A stretch of 64,000 nucleotides of DNA from Nannobrachium achirus (GCA_963921795.1 OY997652.1:56046338-56110337); one strand, 5' to 3'; positions 11,058 through 23,862 are shown, counted from the first letter of the stretch. Numbers and translations: made by a program. The notes: generated by a model from the sequence alone, not told the origin.

Positions 11058-11664
11058 CAGGGGCGCTGGAAGTGGGGTGCTGAGGGAGCTGCAGCTCCCC
11101 TGGTGGTGGGAAAAAAAAATAAGCCTATATATATATACACACAAGAGCTATATTAAAACAATAATGTATTTTACTTTGGGGAATAAAATATGTTGAAAAA
11201 AGGTATTTGATTATCACATGGTGACCTAATCACATGGTCACCTTGCCACTTCCGGTCAGAAGGGAAGTCAAATTTAAATCCCGCTTTGATGGCACCCCAA
11301 AGTCTATTTATTTGAGAACTAGAAACTGTCTATAGGCTCATTGTTGCAAACTAACACCGTTGTATACAGGGAATAAAAAACAGTAGAAAACTGTTACAAA
11401 AATAATACCCGATTTTGTAGTGTGTGCGTGAGTGACTGTGTGTGTGTGTGCATGCGTGCTGTGTGTTGCACTGTGTGCTAAAATAACTAGTAACTATATA
11501 GCTCCTTGTTACACCGTTGTGCGGGGAATTAGCACCCGAAACCATAATAAAAATAACCAAAAACCGGATAAAAAACGTGAATTTTTGGCGTGCGGCCAAA
11601 GGCCGCACGCATGAACTCCTCCAGGCTCAGCTCCCCTTGGGATTTGGGAGTTCCAGCGCCCCTG
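11058..11664. mobile_element. hAT element, 607 bp, TSD CATGCAGC
   Basis: CAGGGGCGCTGGAAGTGGGG at the left and CCAGCGCCCCTG at the right are inverted repeats. A perfect 8-bp duplication CATGCAGC lies at 11050-11057 and 11665-11672. No transposase is recognised. Confidence 0.8.
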
Positions 11665-12029
11665 CATGCAGCGGAGCAGCAAAGCAAGGAGAGAAGCCAG
11701 GAATTAACAGGTAGACATAGAACTTTAAATAGCCTGCCCTGATCATGCGAAGAGTGCATGTGACTGATCAGGGTTGGCGCTCTGCCCTGAGTTGTCTGTC
11801 TGAACTAGCTACGCATCAATAATAATTAGCTATATATTATTCAACAAAATAGTAATTCTCTAGATCAAAATGCACACCTTTGAGAACTGTCCCAAGTACC
11901 GACTACAGACATGTGTCGCAGTGTGACATGTTTTGAGCTTGTATATCTCTTATTTTTGCTATTTGGGAATTGGTGTCCTGAATACTTTTTTGCCATGTTT
12001 GAATTAGAAATCTTAAAAATAACAAACAT

Positions 12030-13080
12030 TTACTGATAGAGGAATGTAATTTACCAATACACAGGACATCATGCAACTATCCCAAGTTGTGCTGTTGAGA
12101 ATCAGAATTCTTCATTTTACTTAATGAGCTTCTATGCAGAAACATCATATTGATCAGTTATTCTCAAACTTAATTCCAGAATCCCCAGTTTGATATGCAT
12201 TAGGCCATGGACTCCCATATAAAAATAAAATCTCTGACTCTAATCTTCTTAATTTAACTTTGAGTGTAAAAATGGAACTAAGTTGGTTCCATTTGAATAC
12301 AATCAAAGTTGAAGCCTGTGAGGGTCCATCGATCGGGTTCCTATCTATCAATCATTCAGCTCTCAAAGACCCCTTGGGGGGCTTGGGACCCTACGTTGAG
12401 AACCAGTGGTTTATGTTAAAGTTGTTTTGTGGAGTTAAAGGGACATTCACACTGAACACTATTAAAGTATAGTTTTAAAAATCAAGTTGATGACGATAGT
12501 GTTCACACTGACTATTAAAAGAAAAGTTGAATGATAGTTATCGTGCCCGATGGGAATGTACTTTATGGTGTTGGATTATACCAGTGGTTTGTAAGCTTTT
12601 CAGGCCATGACCCCCCCAAAATAATCATATTTGAACTGGGGGGAACCACTGAATTAGACCACTGACACAGACAGAAACCAAACATCTCTGAATGTTTTCT
12701 CAACATCTCAAGCGCTGCCTTCATAGAACTTAGTCATGATGACTTCAATGATTTTTATAACCATTTTTCACCCTTGCCTAAGCTGTAATCCTGGGCTCTG
12801 CTCTCCCTCTGTCAACCTGGGGAGGGCCCCGAACCAAGCTCAAGCTTCCTTCAATGCATGAGGAGTGAGCAGGTCGCTTCTTATCTCACGACGGGGACTG
12901 TGCGCTGTGTCCGACACAGCGCGTGGAAGGAACTCGTATAAATAAATGATTCCTTATTTTGTTCCTTAGGTTGTTTTGACAAGTATTGATTGGAGTTTTA
13001 AGGTTGAACGTGACTGATGAAGTTTTAAAGGATTAGTGCACTAGTGTCATTAAATCGAGTTTTTATCAAGGACATTTATA
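12030..13080. repeat. Duplicated block B' (second copy)
   Basis: Collinear with 6829-8760 but about half as long, because stretches present in the other copy are missing. It contains the same 66-70 bp hAT relic and the same CTTCAATGCATGAGGAGTG stretch. No gene is seen. Confidence 0.65.
12582..12651. mobile_element. Minimal hAT element, second copy
   Basis: CAGTGGTTTGTAAG to GGGGGAACCACTG, with AATTAGAC on the right side and a decayed partner on the left. Same position as 7917-7982, so the insertion is older than the block duplication. Confidence 0.6.
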
Positions 13081-13410
13081 TAAAGCCTACTTTTCTGGAC
13101 CTACAAACTATATTTCATAGATTAATTGGGGATATTCTCATAAAGAATGGAACAAATCTCAAAGCCACACATAATACAGTATCAATAACAAATAAACAAA
13201 GATATATTCAGTTTCTATGGATTAGTGTGCTTATATTTGTAGGCTTGCTGATCTGCTATTTTTGATACTTTTGTGTGAGGCTGTAGTGTGATCAAGCTGG
13301 GCATTCATTTACGAAACTCTCAAGGTTTCTGCCCGACAGCTACAATGCAAAAAATATGGGACATTAAGGGGTCATGGAGTTTCTGTCAACGCTAGAGGCC
13401 GTCATCACAT

Positions 13411-13492
<82 letters not shown>
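13411..13492. repeat. (GATA)n microsatellite
   Basis: About 20 GATA units. Confidence 0.97.
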
Positions 13493-13734
13493 ATATTCAA
13501 CAGTGGGTCAGGAGTCGGGACCCATTTGTATGGGTCAAGAGTATATAGATATCCTTTAATTAGTTTGGGTTTCCCATTCATTTTGTTATTCAAAAGATTA
13601 AAAAAAAAAGAAAAAAAAAGAAAATCCCAAAGGAGAATAATCATGAATTAAAAAACAAATTCTATGTATTTTCAAATGAATGATATAAAATATTTAAATC
13701 AAAGAAATTCCATGAATTATAAAGTAGTGACTAG

Positions 13735-13806
13735 TGAAAATAGCCAATTTACAAGCTTCAAATGCCTTGTATTGCTGTTGTGCTAGGAGCATGTAGATCT
13801 GCGATA
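13735..13806. repeat. Decayed hairpin motif copy
   Basis: AAATAGCCAATTTACAAGC on the left and AGCATGTAGATCTGCGAT on the right are degenerate versions of the hairpin arms. Confidence 0.5.
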
Positions 13807-13859
13807 CAGAGTATTCTTTAAGCGATGTTAATGTAGTGACACCACTAAAATGATAATGA

Positions 13860-14420
13860 TGAACCTGTAAGTAACCAGATGAAACTGTAACCACCAGGGT
13901 CCATTAGGTTACAATTGTAGCCTACATGCTCAGAGTCACAAATGGATAAAATAAATACGAAAACAAGATGGATAAATGAACACGGATTCTACTCTGTAGC
14001 TATGTATGAACAGCCTCCATGCAATCACATCTCAGCCAGCAGCATCCAATACTGGAAGAGGAAGAGTTGTTAGGTGAAACAAACCAACATCGTTTCTATG
14101 GTGATGAACATATTCCTAGTTGTCAACAAGGCCACTCCAAAAGCCCATGTAAACACTTCACTCTTTGGTTTAGCTTTAGACTAATTCATACATTGTCACA
14201 CGCTGAACAAGAAAAAACGGCCTTTTTCCTCAACTGAAAGAAGAGGCTGGCAGCCTCATTTCAGTAGAACATATTGGGTAGGCCTATGTATGGCATGGCA
14301 TTTGGCCACATGGGGGTGCTGCGACATCAAACAACGCAAGGTTCAGAGGCATACATAAATGGCATTTATAGTGGGATGAGCCAAATAATGATGTAGCCTA
14401 AATAAGGATATACCTGACTG
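13860..14420. repeat. Duplicated block A' (SINE-free copy)
   Basis: Collinear with 5795-6750 without the SINE: TTTAGCTTTAGACTAATTCA here is the uninterrupted version of the SINE target. No coding signal. Confidence 0.6.
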
Positions 14421-15313
14421 ACTGTCCCATGAGATCAAAATGTGACTGCACAAAATCCCACCCAGTGCATGTCACATTTTTCTTGTCGATCTCAAAATTT
14501 GAACTGTTCTGAGATGTGAATGTGTAGGGCAGATGAAGAGACGTGTTGTAATGTAAGCAAGGCACATCTGACAACGACAAATATGGAGACCCTTCTATTT
14601 AAAAGTGTTTTCAAAACTTTCTGTAAATATTAGTATATAGAATCTGATAATTATGTGACCATTTCTCATATTGTTCTTTATTTTATATGAGGGATATATA
14701 AAGAAAAAGCTATTTCTGGTTTTGGTGTGATTTTTACATAATTATTACAGACAAAAGGTTGCATGATTTATTTATAGGATGATATTAATTCCTGGACTTG
14801 TAAACATAAATCTTAGAGTCTGTGAGAAGCTTTCAAAGTTCACAAAAACAAAAAACAAAACAAAAAAGTGCTTATTTTCACCTCGTTTTTGCATAGTTTA
14901 TGCTAATTAGGAAAGGTTGTATGACTTCACAAGGGTAACAGATGAATTTCTGGACCTCACAACCATGGACTTAAGCCCGTATCAGAGTGTACAGTGGAGA
15001 GCTATCCACCGGTGGAGAGCTTTCCACCTCAAGTCAGAAAATAAGTGCAGGACATCATAGTCACTCACGGTGGAGTCCTGTACACCGTGACTGACTGGTC
15101 TAGATCGACCAATCAGTGAACAGGGTGTAGAGCCTGTCTGTCTGATAGTAAAAACAGAGAGATGTGTTGGGACTCACGGTGTAAAGCTCTCCACCGCGAG
15201 GAATGATGTAACGTTGTAGTTTCCTGACTCAAAAAGACTCGAAAAGACTACACGGCGGTGTAAAGTCTTCCACCGCCCAGGCGACTATGATGTCGGCTTT
15301 AGACTCTTAGATC
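14421..15313. other. No gene seen; inverted CACCG-containing motifs
   Basis: AT-rich to 14930. Between 14990 and 15290 there are several inverted pieces such as CACGGTGGAG, CACGGTGTAAAG and GGCGGTGTAAAGTCTTCCA, which look like a decayed miniature element. Confidence 0.4.
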
Positions 15314-15905
15314 ACCTTAAACTCAGCCGCCCGTCTACTCACCAGCACCCGCTCCAGAGACCACATCACACCAGTCCTCCATGACCTCCACTGGCTCCCT
15401 GTCAAACAACGTATCCACTTCAAAACACTCCTCACCACCTACAAAGCACTGCACAATCTGGCCCCCCCTTACCTCTCCGACCTCCTTGAGCCATACGTCC
15501 CGACCCGTTCGCTCAGGTCCAGTGAGGCTGGCCTCCTCGTGGTCCCCAAGCCCAAGCGCCGAACCTGGGGTGACAGGGCCTTCTCTGTAGCTGCCCCCAC
15601 CCTCTGGAACGAACTCCCTAAACGTATCAGAGACGCTCCCTCCACCCCCACCTTTAAAACTGCCCTTAAAACATACCTATTTACAATCGCCTTTCCCAGC
15701 TGACCTTGTACCTACTCTTGTTTTTATTCTTTTATTGTTCCTAGCTCTCATTTGTATCTTTTATCCTAGTTTTTTTTTCCTAATAAAGTTGTTGTTTTTA
15801 CCTGCCACTTACACGCACACACACACATACACACATACACTTAGTGTTGTAAAGCGACTTTGAGTACTCAGAAAAGCGCTATATAAATTCCAGCTATTAT
15901 TACCT
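15314..15905 (+). mobile_element. L2-clade LINE 3' end (reverse transcriptase C-terminal tail)
   Basis: One open frame from 15314 to a TGA at 15701-15703 encodes 129 residues that contain RDHITPVLHDLHWLPVKQRI, YKALHNLAPPYLSDLL, RSSEAGLLVVPK and GDRAFSVAAPTLWNELP. This is the well-known C-terminal end of fish L2/CR1-group LINE ORF2 proteins, after the reverse transcriptase domain. A 3' UTR follows, ending GCGACTTTGAGTACTCAG then GCGCTATATAAATTCCAGC, the L2 tail. The copy is 5'-truncated, as LINEs usually are, but this part reads without interruption, so it is not very old. Confidence 0.92.
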
Positions 15906-16461
15906 TTATAGGCCTAAGTTACCTAGCAAAGTTATTGCCATTTCCTGTTTTTGGCAATTAATTGGCTAATTATGCGAATTACACATGCTTAACCCAAAAA
16001 GAAAAAATGGAGACGTGTTTTGTTGGCATTCTGAGAACCCCAAGAATGAAGATATACAGAGATGTCTCCAAAAATTATCATTCCAAAATCACGGCCAACA
16101 GAATCTGACTTGATTGGCTCCCCCACTATCAGGCTATTATTGAATCCGTAGGAGACGCGTGTGGAAGGAGCGCTTGTTTTCTGTGATGACGACAGAGGCG
16201 CGCGTCCAACAGGAATTCAAATATTGCATTGTCCAATGCAGTCTTGACTCTCAGCCAGTCAAACTGGGACTTGTAGGAGGGCCAGACAGTAGGGCACACT
16301 TTATTGGGTATTGGTTCAGGAAATGTGACCAAATATGAAACGCCCCGATTGTCAATGTGGGGTCTGGGCCTGTGGACCCCCAGTGGCCCTTGAGGGGGTC
16401 CCCAGCAAAATGTGTTAATGTAGTATCAAACCACTTATTAACATATATTATATAAATCAGA
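15906..16461. other. No gene seen
   Basis: AT-rich sequence, then a GGGGTC/GGACCCC-rich repeat stretch near 16350-16400 of the hAT-like type seen elsewhere. Confidence 0.4.
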
Positions 16462-16531
16462 TAATAGCTAATCTACAAGCTTACAACCCATCGTGATGCA
16501 ACAAGTTGTGAGCTTGTAGATCTGTTATTTT
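16462..16531. repeat. Hairpin motif copy
   Basis: AATCTACAAGCTTACAACCC faces GTTGTGAGCTTGTAGATC, with a short loop containing TCGTGATGC. Confidence 0.7.
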
Positions 16532-18189
16532 CAAACAATCTTGACATCTTTGAAACATTTTTAACAACACAAATCTTGTATGGGATTCCCTGCCACAAAA
16601 TATTTTCAGATGGAGGCACGCAGCCAAATATATTAATATATAAGGGTCCTTATTCCTTAACATGAACATTTTTAAGAGACACTTATCTGATCCTTACACA
16701 GTCCCAAACCAAACATCACCTACTCTGCCTAAACGTATCTAATACAATTAAAAACACATGCCTAAAATTAATATATATTTTTTTTATTTACACATACACA
16801 TGGCGTTAAGATTCATTCACTTGCATAGGCTATGCATCTCAGTCCCCAACACAATATACACAATGAAATAAATAAAAAAGATCAAGTATTAATATAATGT
16901 GTTGGCTGCTGTCTCATTACATTCCTACCCTTATTTGGATCTGGTCTTTTTGTCACAAGATTTGGTCACAGTATTTATCATCACTGCACAAAAACCAATC
17001 ATAAAAAAAGCCTGTTGTCTATTTCTGCCTTATACATTATTTGTAGTTAATAGTTGTAAATAATTTGAACAATGCACCAATCTCACAAACTCCTCATGTG
17101 GAAAACATTCAAGGCAATAACACATTAGCTGCCAAAGAAATACAGTATTTGCACAGAAGACAAAGAATGACAAACCTTTTAGACACTGCATTATCAAGGC
17201 AACAGAAAAAAAAAAGAAAAAAAAACTTTTAAACACACAATACTGATATATCTCGCTCGTCAAAATGTCAAACATTTTATCTTAAATAAGAAAGCCATGT
17301 TGTTACAACCAATGTGGTGTACAGATATTTGTTTCTTCTTGATTTCATACTCAACATACTCAATGCCACCTTGCAATCATCTACTCCCCAAACATGATAT
17401 GATTTACACATGATATAATTTACAAGTTTGTGGACCTGACAAAGGATGAAAGGTTACATTATTTTACAGCTTAAATAAATATTTTAGGAACATTAAGACG
17501 GTGGGCAGACCTTCTCCTTCTCTACAGTGTTGTACCTATTTGATTCTGCACCCGTCAAAATAGCCTTTAAGACTACATAATCCAAACCATCACATGGCTG
17601 CTTAAATAATTAACATTGATCTATTGGTACTGCATAGTTTTTAGATTTCCTGAAACATGGGTTGGCTCATCTCACAGATATAGGGCAAGGCACAGAACAT
17701 GGTCTAACAAAGAACAGATTTCATTGTATTCAGTGATCTTACTGTAAGTGCAGTGAATCTTGGATCACAGTGGTTCCCTATCCCAACCTTTTCTGGACCA
17801 GGGCCCACTTGAGCGTTCATGGCCCACCCAGTAAAATGATGGGTAGACAACGGCCCAGTTTGGAAATCGCTGAATGAAGACAAAACTGTACAACTTGCAC
17901 AATCTTTTACTACGACGAGTAGGCCTATACTCGTCAATTCGTCCGAGGTCCACAGTGTTTGTGTAAGCATCTAGTGGCAAATAATGACAGACACAGTATT
18001 GGCGTTCAGCGTGTATTGTAGCCTCTGTGCTAGACATACAGTAGTCATGACAACCAGCGTATACATCCGGTTATATGCATTGTCTAGTCTTAGCTAGTCG
18101 ATAGCCGATCTCCTCGATCTAGCCCTATAACATCTTCCTTCTCAAATGAAGCATTTTCAATATTCTGTATCACGTACCCAGTGCAATCT

Positions 18190-18960
18190 CATATCACATA
18201 TTTACTTTTCTTTTTTCTTGTTTTTTCTTTTCTTTTTCACAATACCACCAGTGCAACCTGACTATTAGTAACCCAGTCTTTCGGGTGGTTTGGACAGCCG
18301 TCCAGCCCTTGTATTGTCCGTCTGGCAACGAGCGAGAAACTTCAGCCGGAGCCTGTAGTATAGGCCTTGGTGGAGAGGACTCCGCAACTGTCTCTGTGGT
18401 GCTATCCTCGCCAGTGTCTGCTGTATTCTCCGCAACAGTCTCTGTTGTACTCTTGACAAACTCCTCTCCTGTGAATCGAGCCGTGTTCGGTTCTGTCACT
18501 CGAAGATCCACTCGGTTGCGTCTGTAGAGTGAGCCGCCGATGTCCACCAGATATGACCGTGGTGCCACTTTGCGAAGGCAGGTGCCCACCTTCCAGCGCC
18601 CGGAGCGATCTCCTGGCAGAGGTTTCATTCGGATTGTCTCTCCTTGTTCCAGCTCTGGTAGGTCACGAGCTGACCTGTCATAAGCAGCCTTGGCAAGCTG
18701 CCTTCGATAACGTAGTTTCTCCGTGACTCCCTGCACAACACTTGGTTCTAGTAGTTTGTTTGTCACTGGTATGGATGTTTTCAGCCTCCGAGACATGAGG
18801 CGCTGCGCTGGGCTGCTGCCCATCTCCGCTGTGGGGGTGTTCCTCCAGTGCAGAATCGCCCTCCAGGGATCCTTTCCTTCATGCATAGCCTTGCGCAGGA
18901 TGTCTTTTGCTATCTTAACTGCTGACTCGGCCTTGCCGTTTGCTTTCGGGTACCTAGGTA
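18190..18960 (-). mobile_element. Ty3/gypsy LTR-element fragment (integrase C-terminal part)
   Basis: A minus-strand reading resembles the end of the integrase core and the C-terminal region of gypsy-group pol (K02A2.6-like): YPKANGKAESAVKIAKDILR, WRNTPTAEMGSSPAQRLMSR, then WKVGTCLRKVAPRSYLVDIG. It is a broken fossil; LTRs, protease and reverse transcriptase are not seen nearby. Its upstream end coincides with a 30-bp palindrome. It cannot make a working element. Confidence 0.85.
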
Positions 18961-18970
18961 CCCGAAAGCA
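18941..18970. repeat. 30-bp perfect palindrome at the gypsy fragment boundary
   Basis: The 15-base arm TGCTTTCGGGTACCT is followed directly by its exact reverse complement, with no spacer. Confidence 0.95.
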
Positions 18971-19535
18971 CCCAAAGACGAGTCACACGTCAAAGCCTCA
19001 TTTCAGCGCTTTGTGCTTCTTTTTGGCAAAAACAAGACACTCTCAATTGGATATAACTCTGCAGCGGGCGGACCGTTGCAATGTATAATATTCTATGATT
19101 TTTCAAAGGTACAGTATGTGAAAACGCTGGGATTTGCTGGCAAGGTCAGCTATAAATGATAGATATAACTAGTGCAAACGAGGGAGAGTAATGGCGTTGC
19201 CCAGACGGCTGTTTTTTTTTTTTTTGCCACCCAGAGACACGCTTATCTTTTACAGAAGATCGCGGCTGGATATAATGGATGGATATTTTTCTATAAAATC
19301 GCAAAGATTTGAGGCAGTATAAGACTATAAAACATCCTAGGCAGTAAAATAGTTAAGAACAGAAACTAGTCTACGAACGTAAAACATTTTCAGAACCACT
19401 GCTTTAGAGTTTTCAAAGGGCATTAAAATTACAATCCAACCCGAACAGACCAGGTGAGTTGAAGTCCAAGCTCCCCCTAAACTCAAAACGAATGAATGAA
19501 AATTCATAACAAATCTAGATTTTAAAATCCATCTT

Positions 19536-19600
19536 TCAAAGAAGTTGCATCACTGTTCTGCAATGCTGGTGCAAGCTGCTCTCGGGCCTATTAGCAACAT
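19536..19600 (-). CDS. Butyrophilin/B7-like gene copy 1, possible terminal exon
   Basis: The acceptor CTTCTTTTCTCAG precedes ATGTTGCTAATAGG. In the phase left by the transmembrane exon it reads DVANRPESSLHQHCRTVMQL and one more Leu, then TGA. Copy 2 has the matching exon at 35525-35619, whose longer reading continues to a later stop; copy 1 has drifted out of that frame. Copy 1 may instead end in exon 19900-19935, so use of this exon is doubtful. Confidence 0.35.
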
Positions 19601-19899
19601 CTGAGAAAAGAAGAAACAACAACAATTATTGTCATAGAACAGTTACAAAGGCAATTAAAAGAAGCCACAATGTGTGCAACAACAAATTTAATATGCTGAC
19701 TTTTCACAATTCCCTGTGACAGTTGTGAAATCTTTGCTAACCTAAAATATTATTTTGTTTTGGATCTTAGAGCTAAATCTATGATCAAATATATGGCTCA
19801 AATGACGACTGCAAAATGGCTGTTGATATGAAATGGGTTGAAAACCACAGAGATACAGTAGATGGATAAGATACTCACAGGCTCAATAATAGCAGGCTC

Positions 19900-19935
19900 T
19901 CACTTCTGGCCCTTTTCACCACGAGTTTCATCAAC
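19900..19935 (-). CDS. Butyrophilin/B7-like gene copy 1, possible last coding exon
   Basis: After a TG-rich run and GTGTAG, the phase-0 reading is VDETRGEKGQK then TGA. It joins in frame to the end of exon 20459-20631 to give YYGQVDETRGEKGQK. The acceptor is set against a microsatellite, so the call is tentative. It has no counterpart in copy 2. Confidence 0.4.
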   Translation of the reverse strand, partial: VDETRGEKGQK

Positions 19936-19936
19936 C

Positions 19937-19956
19937 TACACACACACAAAACACAC

Positions 19957-20024
<68 letters not shown>
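19937..20024. repeat. (CA)n microsatellite
   Basis: A CA run with a few AAA interruptions at its left end. On the minus strand it lies just before the possible exon 19900-19935. Confidence 0.97.
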
Positions 20025-20027
<3 letters not shown>

Positions 20028-20097
20028 CAAATACAACACTATCAGCATCCTACTCTTTATCACCCTCATCACCACGTCCCTCTCATCTCCCTCTGCT

Positions 20098-20150
20098 ATT
20101 CAATATCTGGAAGATATGGGATGACATCCCATATCTTCCAGATATTGAAT
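20098..20150. repeat. 53-bp perfect palindrome with one-base spacer
   Basis: The 26-base left arm, with core CAATATCTGGAAGATATGGG, is repeated exactly in reverse complement after a single A at 20124. Confidence 0.97.
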
Positions 20151-20458
20151 CGCAATCACCCAGCTGGAACTGCATCAAGCCATCCCTAAGATCATGTCTG
20201 TGGCATCATCATGATTCATAATAATAATTCTCATAATCATTTCCATGTTAAATATATGTTAATATATTTTCAACATGTCAGGTTTTATGTTATTTGTCAT
20301 AATCTTTCCTGTGCCCCTTTTTGTTTACGAAGCCTGGAAGCGAAACAGGAATGTAATTTTTATTCACAATGTTCGCGGTCACAGAAACATGCAATTATTT
20401 GAGCAAGGATTACCGTAATCGCCGAGTGCAACTTCATAACCATGACAGCCTTGCTCAC

Positions 20459-20631
20459 CTGTCCATAGTACTCGTCAGTCTGGGCTGGCAGGACCTTGCC
20501 GGTCGCCTTGTCCCCGTAGTCGGTGATGTGCTCCTCCTTGACGCCGTCCGGGTTGGTGTAGTTCGCCTCGACGTCCAACCCGCCTCCTCCGCCCATGGAG
20601 GAAGATCCTCTGGCCGTGGTTGAGCTGCTTC
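20459..20631 (-). CDS. Butyrophilin/B7-like gene copy 1, cytoplasmic-tail exon (GC-rich)
   Basis: The exon reads on the minus strand GSSSTTARGSSSMGGGGGLD, then VEANYTNPDGVKEEHITDYG, ending TDEYYGQ at a GTGAGC donor. Length 173 nt takes phase 1 to phase 0. It is rich in Gly and Ser and then acidic, with four tyrosines. YTN fits the Grb2-SH2 consensus YxN, and YGQV (once joined to the next exon) is only loosely ITIM-like. GC content is far above its surroundings and copy 2 lacks the region. The acceptor GGAACAG has a poor pyrimidine tract, so the 5' boundary is uncertain. Confidence 0.55.
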
Positions 20632-20938
20632 CTGTTCCTCCACCACCATCCCAAAATAAATCAATTAATAATCAAAACACATACAGTATAGCTTGCTGCT
20701 TAGCAGAAATGGAAATGGAATACAAAATTGTGTAAAAGAAGAAGCGTTCTCAGTGGAAATCTACGGTATCATTATAAGCTTATATGGAGTCACATGCCTA
20801 AAAAATAAGCTAACAATGCCTTGCGATGCAAACTGTGTTGTTAGCTTGTAGATTCATTTTTTGGAACACAACACTTAAAGAGAAAGTACTACATTGTTAG
20901 TGTTTACAGAAGAGGGGCTGCAAATGTCAGTCTTTTAC

Positions 20939-20974
20939 CTGCTGGCTTGTTGTTGTTGTTGTTGTCTTTTTTAC
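20939..20974 (-). CDS. Butyrophilin/B7-like gene copy 1, small Asn-rich cytoplasmic exon
   Basis: This is a 36-nt exon with acceptor CTCTTCAG and donor GTAAAA. In the phase of the transmembrane exon it reads GKKDNNNNNKPA. The AAC run is a small trinucleotide repeat inside the coding sequence. Phase 1 is kept on both sides, so including or skipping it would keep the frame. Confidence 0.5.
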
Positions 20975-21534
20975 CTGAAGAGGGAATAATAGAAGACAAT
21001 TAACATTCACACCCAACACTAGGAACATAGTACACTGTAATGTGATTGAGAGCAGGATCCATTCATCCAATCTCTATCCTCTCACTTAATAACGCTAGTC
21101 ACAGTTAAAAAAAAAAAAAATCTTGTTCAATGGCAATTGCGGTCATGTGACATAGTATAAATTATTATAATAATTAGATCAAACTCTGGCATTCTTATAG
21201 GATACATTTCACACTTTTACTTTGTACACCATGGAGTTGTACAGTTGACATTCAAGCTAGTGTGAATCACTCTGTTCTCACTCACAAACACACACATTTA
21301 CATTGGCACAGGTTTGCAGACATGAGTGAATACAGACAAACACAATCAATCAAAGAGAAGCAAGAACTCCATGATAATTGTTGTCCCTTTAGTAAAGGTA
21401 TGTGTAAATCTTGATGGTCAAATTCAATCAATTAATGTGGCTGTCATAAATAAACAAACAACCCATGAATGAACACATTTTAGCTGTGGGCTACAGCTCC
21501 TCCTAAGGCTAGCTTATCAAAATGTTTTGCTCAG

Positions 21535-21640
21535 GTACACGACACAAAGCCAGAGGAGCTGGGGATCAAACCGGGGACTTTCCGGTACTCAGGCGGCCAC
21601 TTTACCTCTTGAGTCACTGCCTCACTAGCTGAGATGTTCA
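21535..21640 (-). mobile_element. tRNA-derived SINE fragment
   Basis: On the minus strand, GAGGCAGTGACTCAAGAGG is followed by a B-box-like CCGGTTTGATCCCC, the head of a fish tRNA-SINE. The matching piece in copy 2 is near 36600-36690, so it is older than the duplication. Confidence 0.55.
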
Positions 21641-21759
21641 GATGTGAGACAGTGATTAACAGTTTGGATCTATACATTGTAATCAGTATAGATACAGTAC
21701 AGAGATGAAAGGATACTGTATATCAAATACAGCTTGATAAATGTCAGTTCAAGACTTAC

Positions 21760-21867
21760 CAGTTTGCATCCTCATCAGGATCAGCATCAGGACACCTACT
21801 GACACCAAGAAGAGAACCACTCCTCCAATCAGGCCAGGCCGTCCACGGTCTGAGGAAGCCTTAGTCT
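21760..21867 (-). CDS. Butyrophilin/B7-like gene copy 1, transmembrane exon
   Basis: The acceptor TGTCTTTCAG and donor GTAAGT bound 108 nt in phase 1-1. It reads ETKASSDRGRP then the membrane segment GLIGGVVLFLVSVGVLMLIL and the basic stop-transfer MRMQT. The protein is therefore a type I membrane receptor or ligand. Copy 2 has the matching exon at 36818-36943, with an extra RIRKRRL basic stretch after the membrane segment. Confidence 0.85.
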
Positions 21868-23859
21868 CTGAAAGACAGTGATGCAACATTTGTCAACATT
21901 ATAGAATTAAATCAAGCTAATCAACGTGGTGTTAAAATGGTCGAGACACTGTCATGTGGTCCACATGCTCACAGGTTTGATTCCTGCCTGGTCTCCATTA
22001 CCAGCCATGAGTAATGCATGGTACACTAAGTCACTCTAGATAAATCTACATTTCCTTTGCTTATCAAGTTGCTCTGAGAAAGACATTGTTCTCTGTTGTT
22101 CTGGGTCCAGAGTAGAAGCACATGGAGGAAGACTAGACTTTGTACTAGTTGACATAAGTTGTATTTTGTTGCTGTTGGGCAGAAACCTTTGTACCGCCAT
22201 ATTTATAATTTGCATGTTTCTAGAAGAAGGCCGATGCAGACCTCAAAGGTTAGTGACAGGTGCGTAGGACAACCAAAAATGTCCAAATGTTCAGGAGGGG
22301 ATCTCTGATAACAAATCAAAGAAAAAGGTCCCGCACATTGTCTGGAACTTGCTTCATTAATTAGACGTTTACGGTCGTTAGACCTTCATCAGGACAAACA
22401 TCATCATTGTTTCTTGAATAAATGAATGCTGTATTTTATACTCCATCATATCATATGCCACCAAAGCACAACAGTAACACATGAGACCTACAAGTTCACA
22501 ATGGGTCACATCCATTAATGAGCTTGTAGATCTGACATTTTTGAAGATTTGTGAAACATTTTGCCTATAACCCAAATTAGGGACAGCAGGTTGAAAGTGG
22601 TTCCGTCTGTCTGTGGCATTTTTGTAACTAAATAATATAGATCTACATTCATTGGAACATACATAAGTTCTTTAGTAACATACACGGTTTCAACCCAACA
22701 ACGACGGTATTACTTGCACGTGTGCTAGCTACGATACAATTACATGCTTCTTATCCAATTGTGCAAAAGATATAATTGTGGATGATATTGTTGAGCTTAT
22801 TGTTGTATCAAATCCCTAGTAACACACATTTAGAGATTCGTTTTTGGATGGAGTATTCAATGTTGTTAATCCATTCTCCATCCTCAGACTCTTGCTCTCT
22901 CTATAGCTCGCTTAGGGCCAAGATCCAATGTACATGGTTTTAGTAAATCACTTATTAGTTGAAGATTGTGGGAATAATGAGCAAACAAAGTTTCAATGTT
23001 TTGTGCATGACAAAATAATGCAGAACCAACTAATATAAGGTTCATAGCTGAACAACAAGTGTGCCATACATAAATTGTCCATCAGAGTTACACTCTCTCT
23101 CTGCCAAGGGGTCCTTGGCCTGAAAAACATTGAAGTACCCTGTACTAGCCGATTGTTCAATATCAATGACGAGTCAATGATGAGTTATTGTGACCTACCA
23201 TTCACTCCGTCTCAAGACGTTGCTTATTTTGGCATAACCACATACTGGTTGTCGAGTTGTTTTTGCAGATGTGTAGTGCAGTGGTTCTCAACATTTAATG
23301 CAGTAGTGCAGTGGTTCTCAATCTCAACTTTTTCAGGCTGTGACCCCCAAAATAATCATATTTTAACTGGGGACCACCCACCCTGACGAGCACTAAGAGT
23401 TGAGGAATTACATTTTGTATAACACGGTTCTTGCATCGACTATTTTCCCAATTTCTGCCTCTAATATTTGACAATTTGGCCAATGTAACATTTTTCATTT
23501 CAGAGGTTTAAAGGTTTGTTTACTGTTGAGTGAAAAAAAGAAAAAAAGAAAAAAAGAAAAAAAAAAAGAAAAAAAAAACAATGTTACACATCTATACTAT
23601 AATTTTGCGAATGTCTGAGTGAGTGAGTGAGTGAGTGTCTGTCTGAAACAGCCTTTCTCCTCAGTGGCTGGAGCAATTGATCTGAAATCGCATCACCATT
23701 AGCATATGAACACACCTGACATAACTGTGAAGCCCGTTTGTCACTTTCACAAATCATATGCTGTATATTAGCATTTTTATGGTGTATCTACTATCTATTC
23801 TGCATCTAGCATGAGGCACATCTATTCTGCATCTAGCATGAGGCAAAATGTTTAACCAG

Positions 23860-23862
<3 letters not shown>

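Larger units (their letters stand above)
17768..19402. mobile_element. Probable hAT-type element carrying an older LTR fragment
   Basis: CAGTGGTTCCCTATCCC at the left and TTTTCAGAACCACTG at the right look like paired hAT ends. Paralogous copy 2 keeps the left end at 35364 and the sequence after the right end (near 35430), but lacks nearly everything between. Bounds are uncertain. Confidence 0.4.
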